NCBI RefSeq assembly: GCF_900111445.1
Contig: NZ_FOHE01000001.1
Location: 124,001-188,000 of the forward strand
Source of the DNA: Oceanobacillus limi
GTDB taxonomy: Bacteria; Bacillota; Bacilli; Bacillales; Amphibacillaceae
Length of the DNA stretch: 64,000 nt
Reading direction: 5' to 3'
Below the pieces are notes generated by a model that was not told the DNA's origin, searched no databases, and was given only the letters and a program-made list of their open reading frames with translations. Position numbers and translations under genes: made by a program. Each line of letters begins with the position of its first letter. Position 1 is the stretch's first letter. This document shows, in pieces, positions 16,439-25,690 of this stretch.

Positions 16439-16930
16439 ATGAGGAAACGAATTCTTATTTTGTTACTAATCGTATTAAGTTTAACGATAACAGGATGTAA
16501 TTACATACAAGAAAAAAAGGCCAAAAGTTATATAAATAATTATTATCAAAGCATCATGGACGAAGATTATGAAGAAGCGTTTGAACAATTGCATCTTTTT
16601 GATTTTGAAACGAGTACCGAGGAAAGTAAACTATCCGAAGGCACTGTACTTTCCAATGAAAAGGCAAAGCAATTCTACTTAGATAAGATAGAAGTCTTGA
16701 AAAATCATAATTATAAATTAGTAGACTATGAAATTGGAGAGGTTGAATATGCAGATGGTCATACTTTTTGGTATCACATAAATCTTGAAGTGGAACGAAA
16801 TGAAGAATTAGTTGAGTGGAATGAAGTAGCGCATCTTTATGAAGGGAAATTATTGGTTGGTGGAAGAGACGATCCATTTGTAATTTTCCGAGATGGGAAA
16901 ATGAATTTTGAAATAGATGAATTAGAGTGA
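16439..16930 (+). CDS. Putative lipoprotein
   Basis: A 163-residue exported protein with signal peptide KRILILLLIVLSL and lipobox ITGC near residues 17-20. The mature domain (KAKSYINNYYQSIMDEDYEEAFEQL) looks like an NTF2-like alpha+beta domain often seen in Bacillus lipoproteins. GGGGGATC precedes the ATG. A structured, terminator-like RNA segment lies upstream and may control it. Function unknown. Confidence 0.65.
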   Translation: MRKRILILLLIVLSLTITGCNYIQEKKAKSYINNYYQSIMDEDYEEAFEQLHLFDFETSTEESKLSEGTVLSNEKAKQFYLDKIEVLKNHNYKLVDYEIGEVEYADGHTFWYHINLEVERNEELVEWNEVAHLYEGKLLVGGRDDPFVIFRDGKMNFEIDELE

Positions 16931-17086
16931 AGGGAACCAGGGTGATGAACTGGATCAAATTAATCAACTCAATGAAATAATAATTGAAGTTACAAAAAAT
17001 AGTAATCTATTATTTAATTAAAGACTAAAAACATACCATTCTATTTGGTAACCTGTATGGTCCAAATAGTGGAGAGGACTAGAAGA

Positions 17087-18553
17087 ATGAGCTTAAAAAC
17101 ACGCTGGAAAATTCTTTTGGCTATCAGCATATATGGTGTATTGGTAAGTTTATCGATTCTATTTCATCAGCAATCCGATGACTTATTGGTTCATGATGTA
17201 AGTCGCTTATTCCCAGACCATGTAAACGAAATTGTGGAAGGTAACGAAATCGAATCTTTTCAAAACGCGATCCATGATGCCAATGAAAATGACTTAGCTG
17301 TTTCCATTGGTGGTGCCCGTCATAGCCAAGGCGGACATTCCTATTATGAGGATTCGGTTTTCCTGGATATGACATCCTACAACGATATTGTATCGATCGA
17401 GCCGGACGAAAAGCTTATTACCGTCGAGAGTGGTGCAACGTGGGCAGATGTTCAGGAAGCCGTCAATCCGTATGGTTTATCGGTGAAGGTCATGCAGTCC
17501 TCCAACGTATTTACAATTGGTGGCTCCTTGAGTTCCAATGTTCATGGACGGGATCCGAGGTATGGATCAATAATTGAGACCGTACATTCATTTCGGCTTC
17601 TTCAATTCGATGGCACAATTGTGGATGTAACTCCTGAAGAGCATCCGTCGTTATTTCAATCGGTAATTGGAGGATTTGGGCTGTTCGGAGTCATTTTAGA
17701 TGTAACGCTAGAACTACAAGACAATGAAATCTACTTGGCTACAACGGAATCAATTGATCTGGATGAGTATCCAGAATACATCCGCAAACACGTCATGGAT
17801 CAAGGTGATGTTGGTTTACATTTTGCACGATTATCCGCTAGTCCAGATGATTTATTAGAGGATATGTATTTTACAACTTACCATGTCGTCGACGAGTCGG
17901 AATCTGATTATCCAACGAAAGAAGAATTGGATGATTTAACTCCATTACAGGAAGAAGAGCATGTTCTCCGCGATAAATTCGCTTTCGGATTATCACGAAA
18001 ATTCGATTGGGCGAAAACGGCTGTTTGGGATTTGCAACAAAAGCTGTACGGAGAAAACGATGAAGATGAATGGATCACAAGGAATAATGCCATGCGTCCA
18101 CCAATCGAGTTTTTGGAATATGATTCGAGTCGTAATACGGACATTTTACAGGAATATTTTGTTCCCGTAGATCATTTTCCGACATTTGTGGGTGACTTAA
18201 GAGAGATCGTGAGGAAGGAAGATTTGAATCTATTAAATGCGACGGTTCGTTATATGCCAAAATCAACGGATGCAACGATGAGTTATGCGAAGGAAGATAT
18301 GCTAGCGATTGTTATCTATGTCAATCATTCGATGTCTGATAAGGGAATCGAACATATGGAACAGGCAACACAGCAGATGGTCGATGCTGCATTAGATTTA
18401 GGTGGAACCTATTATTTAACGTACCAGCTATATCCGACAAAAGAACAGCTAAAAGAAGCCTATCCAAACTTTGATGAATTTTTGCGGCTTAAAGAACAAT
18501 TCGATCCAAATAAACGGTTTATGAATAATTTCTATGAGGAGTATGAGTCATGA
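17087..18553 (+). CDS. Membrane-anchored FAD-binding oxidoreductase
   Basis: A 488-residue flavoprotein. After an N-terminal span (ILLAISIYGVLVSLSILF), the PP-loop FAD domain shows AVSIGGARHSQGG near residue 78, SGATWADVQEAV and FTIGGSLSSNVHGRD, and the C-terminus ends LKEQFDPNKRFMN, as in aldonolactone oxidases and DprE1-like enzymes. The His in GGARHS may carry covalent FAD. The start at 17087 has GGAGAGG upstream. The stop overlaps the next gene by 4 bases, so the MFS protein is translationally coupled and may move a related substrate. Confidence 0.82.
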   Translation: MSLKTRWKILLAISIYGVLVSLSILFHQQSDDLLVHDVSRLFPDHVNEIVEGNEIESFQNAIHDANENDLAVSIGGARHSQGGHSYYEDSVFLDMTSYNDIVSIEPDEKLITVESGATWADVQEAVNPYGLSVKVMQSSNVFTIGGSLSSNVHGRDPRYGSIIETVHSFRLLQFDGTIVDVTPEEHPSLFQSVIGGFGLFGVILDVTLELQDNEIYLATTESIDLDEYPEYIRKHVMDQGDVGLHFARLSASPDDLLEDMYFTTYHVVDESESDYPTKEELDDLTPLQEEEHVLRDKFAFGLSRKFDWAKTAVWDLQQKLYGENDEDEWITRNNAMRPPIEFLEYDSSRNTDILQEYFVPVDHFPTFVGDLREIVRKEDLNLLNATVRYMPKSTDATMSYAKEDMLAIVIYVNHSMSDKGIEHMEQATQQMVDAALDLGGTYYLTYQLYPTKEQLKEAYPNFDEFLRLKEQFDPNKRFMNNFYEEYES

Positions 18554-19101
18554 TGCTAAAATGGGTGGTTCGTTCCCAAAGTGTTTTGCTGTTTGGAACA
18601 GGGCTTGTGTTTCCGTTTTATATTGTGTTTTTGAGTGAGTCTGGTGCGAGTTTTTCTGAATTTGGATTGGCGTACGGATTATTTACGGTATCGGCTGCGC
18701 TCGTACACCATTGGGTTGGCAGATATTCGGATCTTTTTGGGCGTAAGATTTTTTTGTTAGTGAGTGCATGGGGCAATGCAATCGTTTATTTGGTTTTCCC
18801 GGTCGTTCAAGAAATGTTGGCCGTTTATATCATTCAAGTAGTTCTTGGTATATTGGGCGCCTTGCAAAAGACCAGTGAAAAAGCGCTAGTCGCTGATTTT
18901 ACGGACGGAAGTAATCGTGGCGTTCTAATTGGACGGTACCACTTTTGGATATCGTTATGGAGTGGAGCCGCTGTAATGGTTAGCGGATTTTTAATTGACC
19001 TGCTTACTTTATCGGTAATTTTTTATTTGGGTTCATTTATTTGTTTTTTGAGTGGAGTGTTGACGCTTTTTATACAGGAGGAAAAGGAACTTGGAAGTTA
19101 A
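18550..19101 (+). CDS. Half-size MFS transporter-like protein
   Basis: A 183-residue membrane protein with six hydrophobic spans, equal to the N-terminal half of a major facilitator. The MFS loop 2-3 signature is present as VGRYSDLFGRK near residues 52-62. Normal MFS transporters have 12 spans and about 400 residues; no second half follows in any frame, and the protein ends cleanly in a charged tail. It may work as a dimer or be a truncated remnant. It overlaps the FAD oxidase gene at ATGA. Confidence 0.65.
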   Translation: MMLKWVVRSQSVLLFGTGLVFPFYIVFLSESGASFSEFGLAYGLFTVSAALVHHWVGRYSDLFGRKIFLLVSAWGNAIVYLVFPVVQEMLAVYIIQVVLGILGALQKTSEKALVADFTDGSNRGVLIGRYHFWISLWSGAAVMVSGFLIDLLTLSVIFYLGSFICFLSGVLTLFIQEEKELGS

Positions 19102-19235
19102 GGGGGTTACATACATAGTGAGTCAATTTGTTTAGCCTATGGGTAGCATCAATTTACTATTTTTTCAGCCTTTTTTATTGTCAATTCGTGAATGTTTACT
19201 ATTAATCTAAAAATATACAAACGGAGGTAAAGGGC

Positions 19236-20108
19236 ATGTGGAAAAGTGAAATTGTGGAAACTTCTCGTGGAAAGTTTGAAATCTTTATAAAAGGAGAAGG
19301 AGATCCTATTTGTATAACGCATTTGTATAGTGAATTTAATGAATTAGGGTCTTACTTTGCTGATGAATTTACAAATTATTTTAATGTGATACTGGTTAAC
19401 TTGAGGGAAGCTGGGAATTCATGCAAAGCGGAAGATGATAACTTACTAAGTATGGAAGAAACAGTTTATGATCTAGAAGCGATTAGAGAGGCCCTTGGCT
19501 ATGAAAAGTGGGCATTTGGTGGGCATTCAACCGGTGGAATGCTAGGTTTGAAATATGGTCTTATAGCCCAAAGTTCGCTAACTAAAATAATCGTTGGAGG
19601 CGCAGCTGCTTCAAATAAATATATGGAACATCCTGAAAGTATGTATTGTCCAAAATCACCATTGAATAAAAGGGTATTAGAAATTTTGGATATATTAAAA
19701 ACCTCTAATAATAAAGAGGAAAGAGTGAGTGCAAGCATTGAATGGTCTAATATGTCCTTATATTATCCAGAAAAAAGAGATGAATATTTTAAAGATCCAA
19801 GTAGTGGAAGAACGGTAGCGAAGCGCTTAGATTATTACTCATATAGAGAATTGCCAACCTATAATTTGGTAAACCAATTAAGTAATGTAAAAGTTCCAGT
19901 TTTTGTGTATTGTGGAGTCCATGACGCCCAATGTCCACTTGTGTTTTCAGAAGAGATAAATACAAATTTACATAACTCAGTTTTATATAAATTCCATTCT
20001 AGTAATCATAGTCCATTTATTGAGGAAAAGAACAAGTTTAATAAAATGATTGTAAACTTTAAAGCAGTGCAAACTGATGAACTATTAGAACTGGGGAGAA
20101 GTAAATAA
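19236..20108 (+). CDS. Alpha/beta hydrolase
   Basis: A 290-residue alpha/beta hydrolase. GHSTGG near residue 94 holds the nucleophile Ser, the acid is in CGVHDAQCP near residue 230, and the His in SSNHSPFIEE near residue 255. The N-terminal region GKFEIFIKGEGDP replaces the usual HGGPG oxyanion loop with THLYSEF. Esterase- or peptidase-like; substrate unknown. ACGGAGG precedes the ATG. Confidence 0.75.
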   Translation: MWKSEIVETSRGKFEIFIKGEGDPICITHLYSEFNELGSYFADEFTNYFNVILVNLREAGNSCKAEDDNLLSMEETVYDLEAIREALGYEKWAFGGHSTGGMLGLKYGLIAQSSLTKIIVGGAAASNKYMEHPESMYCPKSPLNKRVLEILDILKTSNNKEERVSASIEWSNMSLYYPEKRDEYFKDPSSGRTVAKRLDYYSYRELPTYNLVNQLSNVKVPVFVYCGVHDAQCPLVFSEEINTNLHNSVLYKFHSSNHSPFIEEKNKFNKMIVNFKAVQTDELLELGRSK

Positions 20109-20213
20109 CAAATTAATTCAGTAAAAGGTTATTCCTCATTGTTAAAAAATCTATGGAAAAGAACCTACCAATCTCTATATAATAAGGTAAGACAAGAAAT
20201 TAGGAGGTATCGT

Positions 20214-20648
20214 ATGATAAAGCGAAAAATCTTAACCATGTTATTCGCAATCCCTGTTTCGTTATTTGTTATTTTTGCCGTGTTCTTCGGAGAGTGGAAA
20301 CAGCCTTTTGAGTTAGTAGTCATGACAGGGGCGTTTAGTTTGATTTTATCACCTATTATCATTCTTTATGGTGCTCCAGTTTCTTTCTTATCGGAATATC
20401 TCAGCAAACGATTCACCGCGAATAAGAGAATAGCTGTTGCTTTTGTTATTCATATCCTATTTGGAGTGGCGTTCGGGATTATTTTTCCGTTTGATGCAAG
20501 CTTTTCTCTATTTGGTGTTAAAATGGATTTAGCGATCATCTTCGCATCGATAACGGCTTTATTCTTTTGGGCAATCGATGAGCTGTTACGAAAAAATAAT
20601 TTTCATACGAGACTACGCTGTAAGTGCTGCTACAGCTTTGCCAAATAA
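20214..20648 (+). CDS. Four-span membrane protein
   Basis: A 144-residue integral membrane protein with spans near residues 5-22, 34-52, 70-90 and 98-118. The start at 20214 has AGGAGG upstream; the longer reading from 20139 has no site. Resembles conserved hypothetical membrane proteins of Bacillaceae, not a named family. The Cys-rich end (RCKCCYSFAK) is unusual. Confidence 0.6.
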   Translation: MIKRKILTMLFAIPVSLFVIFAVFFGEWKQPFELVVMTGAFSLILSPIIILYGAPVSFLSEYLSKRFTANKRIAVAFVIHILFGVAFGIIFPFDASFSLFGVKMDLAIIFASITALFFWAIDELLRKNNFHTRLRCKCCYSFAK

Positions 20649-20680
20649 AGATTATCATAAGAAATACAGGGGGAATGGGT

Positions 20681-21100
20681 ATGAAGTTTTTCAAGTTTGT
20701 TTTTATCGTGATTTTTGTGTTGGCTATTTTAGGATATGGGGTTTATTATTTTGGAACCAATATCGCATCCGAAAAGATAATGGAAGTCGTGTCGTCTGAA
20801 TTAGAGAAAAGTGGTCAAATGGAGACGCTAAAAGAAACCATTGAAAATGATCCTGAGTTAAAAGGGTTTATTGAAGATGCAGAATCTGTTGATGAAGATA
20901 CATTACCATTTACAACGAAAGAAGAAGCAACGAGAATGTTGGTGAAAAAGGTAGGCATATCAGAAATTCAAGATATCCAATCAAAGGTAGAAAGCGGACA
21001 ACTTAACAAAGAAGAGCTCCTTCATGAAATGCAGAGAAAACTAACGGAGGACGAATTAACGGCATTGAAAGTGATTGCTTATAAAGAGTTGTATAATTGA
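20681..21100 (+). CDS. N-terminally anchored hypothetical protein
   Basis: A 139-residue protein with one N-terminal span (FKFVFIVIFVLAILGYGVYYF) and a charged, helical, probably coiled-coil exterior domain (SSELEKSGQMETLKETIEN; later KEELLHEMQRKLTEDEL). GGGGGA precedes the ATG and a terminator follows. Not recognised. Confidence 0.6.
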   Translation: MKFFKFVFIVIFVLAILGYGVYYFGTNIASEKIMEVVSSELEKSGQMETLKETIENDPELKGFIEDAESVDEDTLPFTTKEEATRMLVKKVGISEIQDIQSKVESGQLNKEELLHEMQRKLTEDELTALKVIAYKELYN

Positions 21101-21153
21101 GTAGTGGATTAAGGAAAATAGTATTGCATAATTTAACTGGGTGACTAGTTGAC

Positions 21154-21187
21154 AAGGTAATCATTGGGTATGATTGCCTTTTTGTTT
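21154..21187 (+). terminator. Intrinsic terminator
   Basis: AAGGTAATCAT / ATGATTGCCTT stem followed by a T run. Confidence 0.75.
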
Positions 21188-21239
21188 TTCTGAAGATAGG
21201 AAAACTTTATTTTACTAATGGAACTCGGAGGTGTTGAAC

Positions 21240-21707
21240 GTGAAGAAGGGTTTACTTAGTTTATTCCTTTTGTTGTTCATCTTATCTGCTTGTAATACTC
21301 AAAACGTGGAAACAAATTATTATTTATCCCTTAACGGTGCGAGTGAGACTTGGGAAATAAGTGGATATGAAATAGTGATAACTTCAGATGAAATGAAGGC
21401 AGGGAATGGAAAACTATTCATGAAGAATCATAATGAATTTTTCACAGACTCCTTTCGTTTTAAAACTATTGCTATGATCGACGGTGTAGAAACTACAATA
21501 CACTCTAGTTCCGTAACTGGTGAAACAGATATCTCGGAACAGATGACCGGAACAATTGAAGGAGAAGGTGGGAATTCCATAGACGTTGATAATCTAAGTG
21601 AAATATATATGATTGTGGAATGGTGGGATGCAGATAAAAATGAAACGTTGAACGAGAGAATTGATTTATATCAAAAGCCAGAGAGTGAAGACACGTTTTT
21701 ACATTAA
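21240..21707 (+). CDS. Putative lipoprotein
   Basis: A 155-residue exported protein: KKG, hydrophobic LLSLFLLLFIL and lipobox SACN. The GTG at 21240 is chosen because CGGAGGTG lies 7 bases upstream. The mature domain is a beta-rich sandwich by appearance (ETWEISGYEIVI and EIYMIVEWWDADKNETL). Function unknown. Confidence 0.65.
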   Translation: MKKGLLSLFLLLFILSACNTQNVETNYYLSLNGASETWEISGYEIVITSDEMKAGNGKLFMKNHNEFFTDSFRFKTIAMIDGVETTIHSSSVTGETDISEQMTGTIEGEGGNSIDVDNLSEIYMIVEWWDADKNETLNERIDLYQKPESEDTFLH

Positions 21708-21745
21708 TGGACCATTTTGAGAAAAAATCTTTATAGCAGATTAAT

Positions 21746-21777
21746 ACGGAAGGGACTGAGGACTCCCTCCCTTCCGT
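21746..21777. terminator. Hairpin between convergent genes
   Basis: ACGGAAGGG / CCCTTCCGT inverted repeat between the lipoprotein gene and the minus-strand acyltransferase. No strong T run. Confidence 0.5.
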
Positions 21778-21796
21778 CCTCTAGTAAAATTATTTT

Positions 21797-22840
21797 CTAT
21801 TCCATATTCACAAACGGAGCAGGATAATCCAGTTCTCCTTTTATTTGTTTGATATTACTATTTATCCCTTGCATCCATTGATCAAAATCAAAAATTACTG
21901 GATTGCGATTTGGCCCGATTATGAACCATGCTTTCCTTTCTTTCGGAAAGTAAGCAGACGTGTGTATAGTTCCAGCTGCTGCATCGTATTTATTGGAAAA
22001 CACCTCATGACTAGGGTCATTCATCACTTTGAAAGCTTGATAAGGATTTGTAGCATGCATTTGCTGCTGTTGTATCCTTTTTTCTCTTTGTTGCGTTTCC
22101 TCTAACCGATACCGATTTTCTTCATCAAGCAAATGAAAGTGATTGGTGCATACATTCGATTTGCGAACGGCGACATTTCTAGGCGAAGCTTCGACTACAT
22201 AGGACTCTCCATCAGGATCCAATAGCACGTAACTAAATGAATGTCTGTGGGGAATTTCTTTTAGGAGAGTAACGGCCTCATCCACATTTGCACAAGTTTC
22301 TAGAATAATTCGAGCGATCATGTTGCAGAGAAATCCATCCGCAGATTTTTTACTATGGGTGAAGTTATACCCAATGACGAGTCCTTTTTCATTCATTCCA
22401 TCAATCCGTCCCGTGATTTGCATGGAAGGACCAATAACTGCAAGTCCCTGATCGGTAGGTTCATATAGCATATAACGCCCTTCATATCCTTTAGGGTTGC
22501 TATCGTAATTACGAACCATGAAATTAGAATCGGTAAAAATCGAGCAACCACTTCGCGTAAACTCCAAATAATACCCGCCAAATAGACGGTAGGCCTTTTC
22601 CAAATCCATTTGAAGGGAATCAGCAAGTCCACGAATCTCGTCTAATATGGATGGTGCTATTTTTACCATGATTTGTTTATAGGCTTCGATGTCAATGATA
22701 AAGTGTCGATCTTTCTTTGGTTCCCATTGTTGTTCCCGGTTGGGCAAAATCGGTGAGTTCTTGAGAAGTTCCCCTTGAAAATAACCGAAGTCATAATGGG
22801 TTCCTCTATATTGAATGACATCACTGTGAAAACGTTTCAT
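21797..22840 (-). CDS. C45-type autoproteolytic acyltransferase/hydrolase
   Basis: A 347-residue Ntn-hydrolase of the acyl-CoA:6-aminopenicillanate acyltransferase (peptidase C45) type. The signature SGCSIFTDS, followed by VRNYDSNP, places the nucleophile Cys after self-cleavage near residue 95; later GRIDGMNEKGLVIGYNF and the Asn-rich core match the fold. Substrates in bacteria are mostly unknown amides. The ATG at 22840 has an AGGAA site; upstream residues in the same frame are intergenic. Confidence 0.75.
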   Translation of the reverse strand: MKRFHSDVIQYRGTHYDFGYFQGELLKNSPILPNREQQWEPKKDRHFIIDIEAYKQIMVKIAPSILDEIRGLADSLQMDLEKAYRLFGGYYLEFTRSGCSIFTDSNFMVRNYDSNPKGYEGRYMLYEPTDQGLAVIGPSMQITGRIDGMNEKGLVIGYNFTHSKKSADGFLCNMIARIILETCANVDEAVTLLKEIPHRHSFSYVLLDPDGESYVVEASPRNVAVRKSNVCTNHFHLLDEENRYRLEETQQREKRIQQQQMHATNPYQAFKVMNDPSHEVFSNKYDAAAGTIHTSAYFPKERKAWFIIGPNRNPVIFDFDQWMQGINSNIKQIKGELDYPAPFVNME

Positions 22841-23024
22841 ATGATCATTCCTATCTCGTGTTGCTACTGTCAGTTTACGATAGGTGAAGATGAAAGTAAA
22901 TTTTAGGAGCTTACTTTTGTTTGTTATACCTTTCTTGGCAAGTTGTGTATATTGTTTGAATGTTATGGTAATATGGTGGTAGCAAATGGAAGTTAAATGA
23001 TTGGTAAAATGGGAGATGAAAAGA

Positions 23025-23306
23025 ATGAATAAGCGAAAAGTAATCGGACTGGTAAACCTTTTCATCAGTGGTTTTTTTGTCTATATGATTTCGATGTTTT
23101 TTGCAGGAGGTACAATTGCAGAAAACTATACAGATGAAACTTTTGTAGCACCGGAATTCTTCTGGATTCTGGTAATTTGGGGGATTGGTGCATTATTTGT
23201 ATTATTCCAGTTTTTTAAGAATTCCCTAGCCTTCTTGATTCTATCTCTTATTATCACTTGGGCATCTATTCCGATAGGGGTTAAAGTTGGCTTTGCAATC
23301 GCATAA
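23025..23306 (+). CDS. Three-span membrane protein
   Basis: A 93-residue protein with spans near residues 6-26, 44-62 and 68-90; GGGAG precedes the ATG at 23025. It lies divergent from the acyltransferase and upstream of two other membrane protein genes. Not recognised. Confidence 0.6.
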   Translation: MNKRKVIGLVNLFISGFFVYMISMFFAGGTIAENYTDETFVAPEFFWILVIWGIGALFVLFQFFKNSLAFLILSLIITWASIPIGVKVGFAIA

Positions 23307-23348
23307 GAGAGAGACAGACGGTTTAGCATGGTTTGAGGTGGTATAACA

Positions 23349-23966
23349 ATGCTTAATATAGATTCGAAAGGTTCCTCTATGATTCATTTAACCAAGAAGC
23401 AATATTACGTATTCATTTTTCTATTTTTGGTTGTGGTTTTCTTTGGTTATATGAAACATACAGAAGTACGAAATCAACAAGACTACTTGAATCCCCATTT
23501 AATCGACATGATGCATACGATACAAAATGAAGTACATATAACATCGAGTATTTTACATACAGCAATGGAGGAAAAACAAATACCATATGCGCAGTGGAAA
23601 CAGTTAAAAAGTGGCTTTGAAGCCATCGAGCATTCTAGTTATGAAATTGAGAAAATGGGGAGAGCAATTTATCCGAACCGCGCTCAAGGATTAGCAGGTA
23701 CAACAAAGGCAACTTCTCATTTTATTGTAAGTGACCTATTGCATCTAGAAGAAGAATATTTGGAAGCAGACATGGATCCATTGGATGAAGTAATATTTCC
23801 ACCAGAAACCCATTCCATATTAGAGCCAATCTATACTACTGCCTCGGAATGGAAGGAAATATCAAATGAGTATCATGTACGAACCAATAGTGTTAATCAA
23901 ACGTATTGGGTAGAAATGATGAAGGAAATGAAGAAGCCTTCGGTTGTATTTCAAGAGCAATTGTAA
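23349..23966 (+). CDS. Membrane-anchored hypothetical protein
   Basis: A 205-residue protein with one N-terminal span (YYVFIFLFLVVVFFGYM) and a helical exterior domain rich in Glu, His and Met. A shorter start at residue 11 is possible. GAGGTGG precedes. Not recognised; it sits between two small membrane protein genes with short gaps. Confidence 0.55.
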   Translation: MLNIDSKGSSMIHLTKKQYYVFIFLFLVVVFFGYMKHTEVRNQQDYLNPHLIDMMHTIQNEVHITSSILHTAMEEKQIPYAQWKQLKSGFEAIEHSSYEIEKMGRAIYPNRAQGLAGTTKATSHFIVSDLLHLEEEYLEADMDPLDEVIFPPETHSILEPIYTTASEWKEISNEYHVRTNSVNQTYWVEMMKEMKKPSVVFQEQL

Positions 23967-24012
23967 AGTGTATGAATAATGATAGGGTTCACTCGTGATG
24001 GAGGAGTATCGA

Positions 24013-24444
24013 ATGCACTATTTTTTAAAACTAAATGTTGTTAGTATGTTGTATGCTTTTATGGTAGTTGTTCCTCTTGAATTAATGCTGAATGTGTACC
24101 GAATTAGTAGAATAACGAATTTAGAAATTGGTACGGTAACTATGTTGATTGGTATAATAGTGGTCATTGAATTAATAGCTGGAACAATACTACTCTTGTT
24201 TTTATCGAAGAAGTGGATGGTTGGGAGAAAAGCAAACTTTTGGACCGTCATTCTTTGGATCCCTTACTTTGTGCTTTTTGTATACCTATTTGCATCCATG
24301 TTTCCGATATCAAATGAAGGAGATCTACCAAACCCAGCAATGGGGCTGTTAGCATTAGGTGGATTAATTGGTTATCCACTTTATATCGTAACGATTAATT
24401 TTCTTAGTGTGGTAAGGAATGATAAAACCATTAGGGCTAGTTAG
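24013..24444 (+). CDS. Four-span membrane protein
   Basis: A 143-residue protein with spans near residues 8-25, 38-62, 74-98 and 110-132. The ATG at 24013 has GGAGGAG upstream. Not recognised. Followed by a long gene-free region. Confidence 0.58.
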   Translation: MHYFLKLNVVSMLYAFMVVVPLELMLNVYRISRITNLEIGTVTMLIGIIVVIELIAGTILLLFLSKKWMVGRKANFWTVILWIPYFVLFVYLFASMFPISNEGDLPNPAMGLLALGGLIGYPLYIVTINFLSVVRNDKTIRAS

Positions 24445-24470
24445 AATAACTAGATAAGATGCTCTAGTTT

Positions 24471-24592
24471 TCTCCCGCATATAACTCGCAGTCAGTTCCC
24501 CGCTTTAAACCTACGAGGTCAAACCGAGAAAATGGGTGGGGGTTCAACTGACAGTAGAGGTGCGATTCGTTCATCTAACAATTAGTGGGAGG
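24471..24592. repeat. Structured intergenic element of unknown type
   Basis: A 122-base region closed by CTCCC / GGGAG, with an inner stem TCGCA / TGCGA and then GTCAGTT / AACTGAC enclosing a C-rich/G-rich pair. It is unlike the surrounding AT-rich DNA. It may be a dispersed hairpin element of Bacillaceae or a non-coding RNA; only a genome-wide search can tell. Confidence 0.4.
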
Positions 24593-24626
24593 AAAAAACC
24601 TACTGATGGCAGGTTCCCTTTGCTTT

Positions 24627-24663
24627 AAAACCGTTACCGTTTAAAAAAGGTAGCGGTTTTTTT
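24627..24663 (+). terminator. Intrinsic terminator
   Basis: AAAACCGTTACC / GGTAGCGGTTTT stem followed by a T run, before the DeoR promoter region. Confidence 0.8.
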
Positions 24664-24678
24664 GGTCATTCATTTAAA

Positions 24679-24740
24679 AAACGGAATAAAACGGAAAGAA
24701 AATGATTATTTTATTGACAAAACGGAATAATGAAGCATAT
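24679..24740 (+). promoter_or_regulatory. Promoter and direct-repeat operator for the deoR-murA-like operon
   Basis: TTGACA (24714-24719) and an AT-rich TATTATAAT near 24738-24746 form a sigma-A-type promoter. Three direct copies of AAACGGAA start at 24679, 24689 and 24720, offset by 10 and 31 bases, i.e. on one face of the helix. DeoR-family repressors commonly bind direct repeats, so these are probable sites for the adjacent regulator. Confidence 0.55.
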
Positions 24741-24886
24741 TATAATAGTAATTTAGTTTATGTTAGTGGCTGGGTTTTCTTGAATAAGGACATTTACAGT
24801 GATTAATCCGACGAAAGTACGTGAAATTCAGTCAAGAGCATCCAACCATGGAACGTGAATAGGAAATAATTGAAGGAGGAGTGAAA

Positions 24887-25678
24887 ATGCTGGCTGAAGA
24901 ACGAAGACAGAAAATACTTGATATTCTGCAAAAAGATGGTAGAGTTATTGCTAAAGAGCTTTCTGAATTATTTCAAATCTCCGTGGATTCGGTTCGCAGA
25001 GATCTTGCTATAATGGAAAGCCAAGGACTGTTACAAAAAACATATGGTGGAGCAATCGCATTGAAGCCAATTCAAAAGGTACGAACATTACCTTCCTCTG
25101 AATCCAAACGATATGGCGAGCCAAAAGCTCATCAAGATGCGATATCAAAACGAGCTGCTTCTTTTATTCGTTAGCATGACACCGTATTTATTGGAGGAGC
25201 GGGTATTCAATATGGAATGCTAAAGCACCTATCAAAAGATTTTCCTTTCACAGTAGTGACAAACTCCATGAAAATTGCAGAAATGATACGCAAACAAGAA
25301 AATATAACCTCCTATTTAATCGGCGGAAAGCTACGAACAGAATCAGCCGGAAGTATGATTGATACACTTGCATTAGAGATGATGAGTAAATTCTCATTAG
25401 ATATCGGATTTATTACAGGTGGTGGGATAACAGTCAATGGAATTAGTACGGCCACACCTGAGGGAGCAGCATTTGCCCGAAAAGTAGGAGAGGTATCACG
25501 GAAGAATATTTGCTTAGCCCCACATGAAAAAGTTGGACAGCAAATGTTCGTTACTTCTGTCTCATTAGAACAAATCGACTTAATCATAACTGACGAAGCA
25601 GCATCAGAAAACGTGATCCGAGAAATTGAAAAAAGACATGTAGAAATTCATGTTGCAGATGCTACTTCTCCCATCTAA
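24887..25678 (+). pseudogene. DeoR/GlpR-family regulator split by an in-frame TAG
   Basis: The N-terminal winged helix (RRQKILDILQKDGRVIAKELSELF, DSVRRDL, TYGGA) ends at TAG 25172-25174. Reading on in the same frame gives the complete sugar-phosphate-isomerase-like sensor domain (DTVFIGGAG, VVTNSMKIAEM, LIGGKLR, SAGSMID, DIGFITGGG). The sum, about 264 residues, is the normal family length, so one nonsense change has broken a single gene. It is upstream of, and surely co-transcribed with, the MurA-like gene it presumably controlled. Confidence 0.82.
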
Positions 25679-25690
25679 GGAGTGAAACGA

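Noticed and set aside
7557-25174. TAG recoding as an amino acid, given two coherent frames with one in-frame TAG each
   Set aside because: TAG is used as the ordinary stop of several intact genes here (for example the kinase ending at 28378 and the hydrolase ending at 1176). No pyrrolysine gene or stem-loop element is visible, so nonsense mutation or sequence error is simpler.
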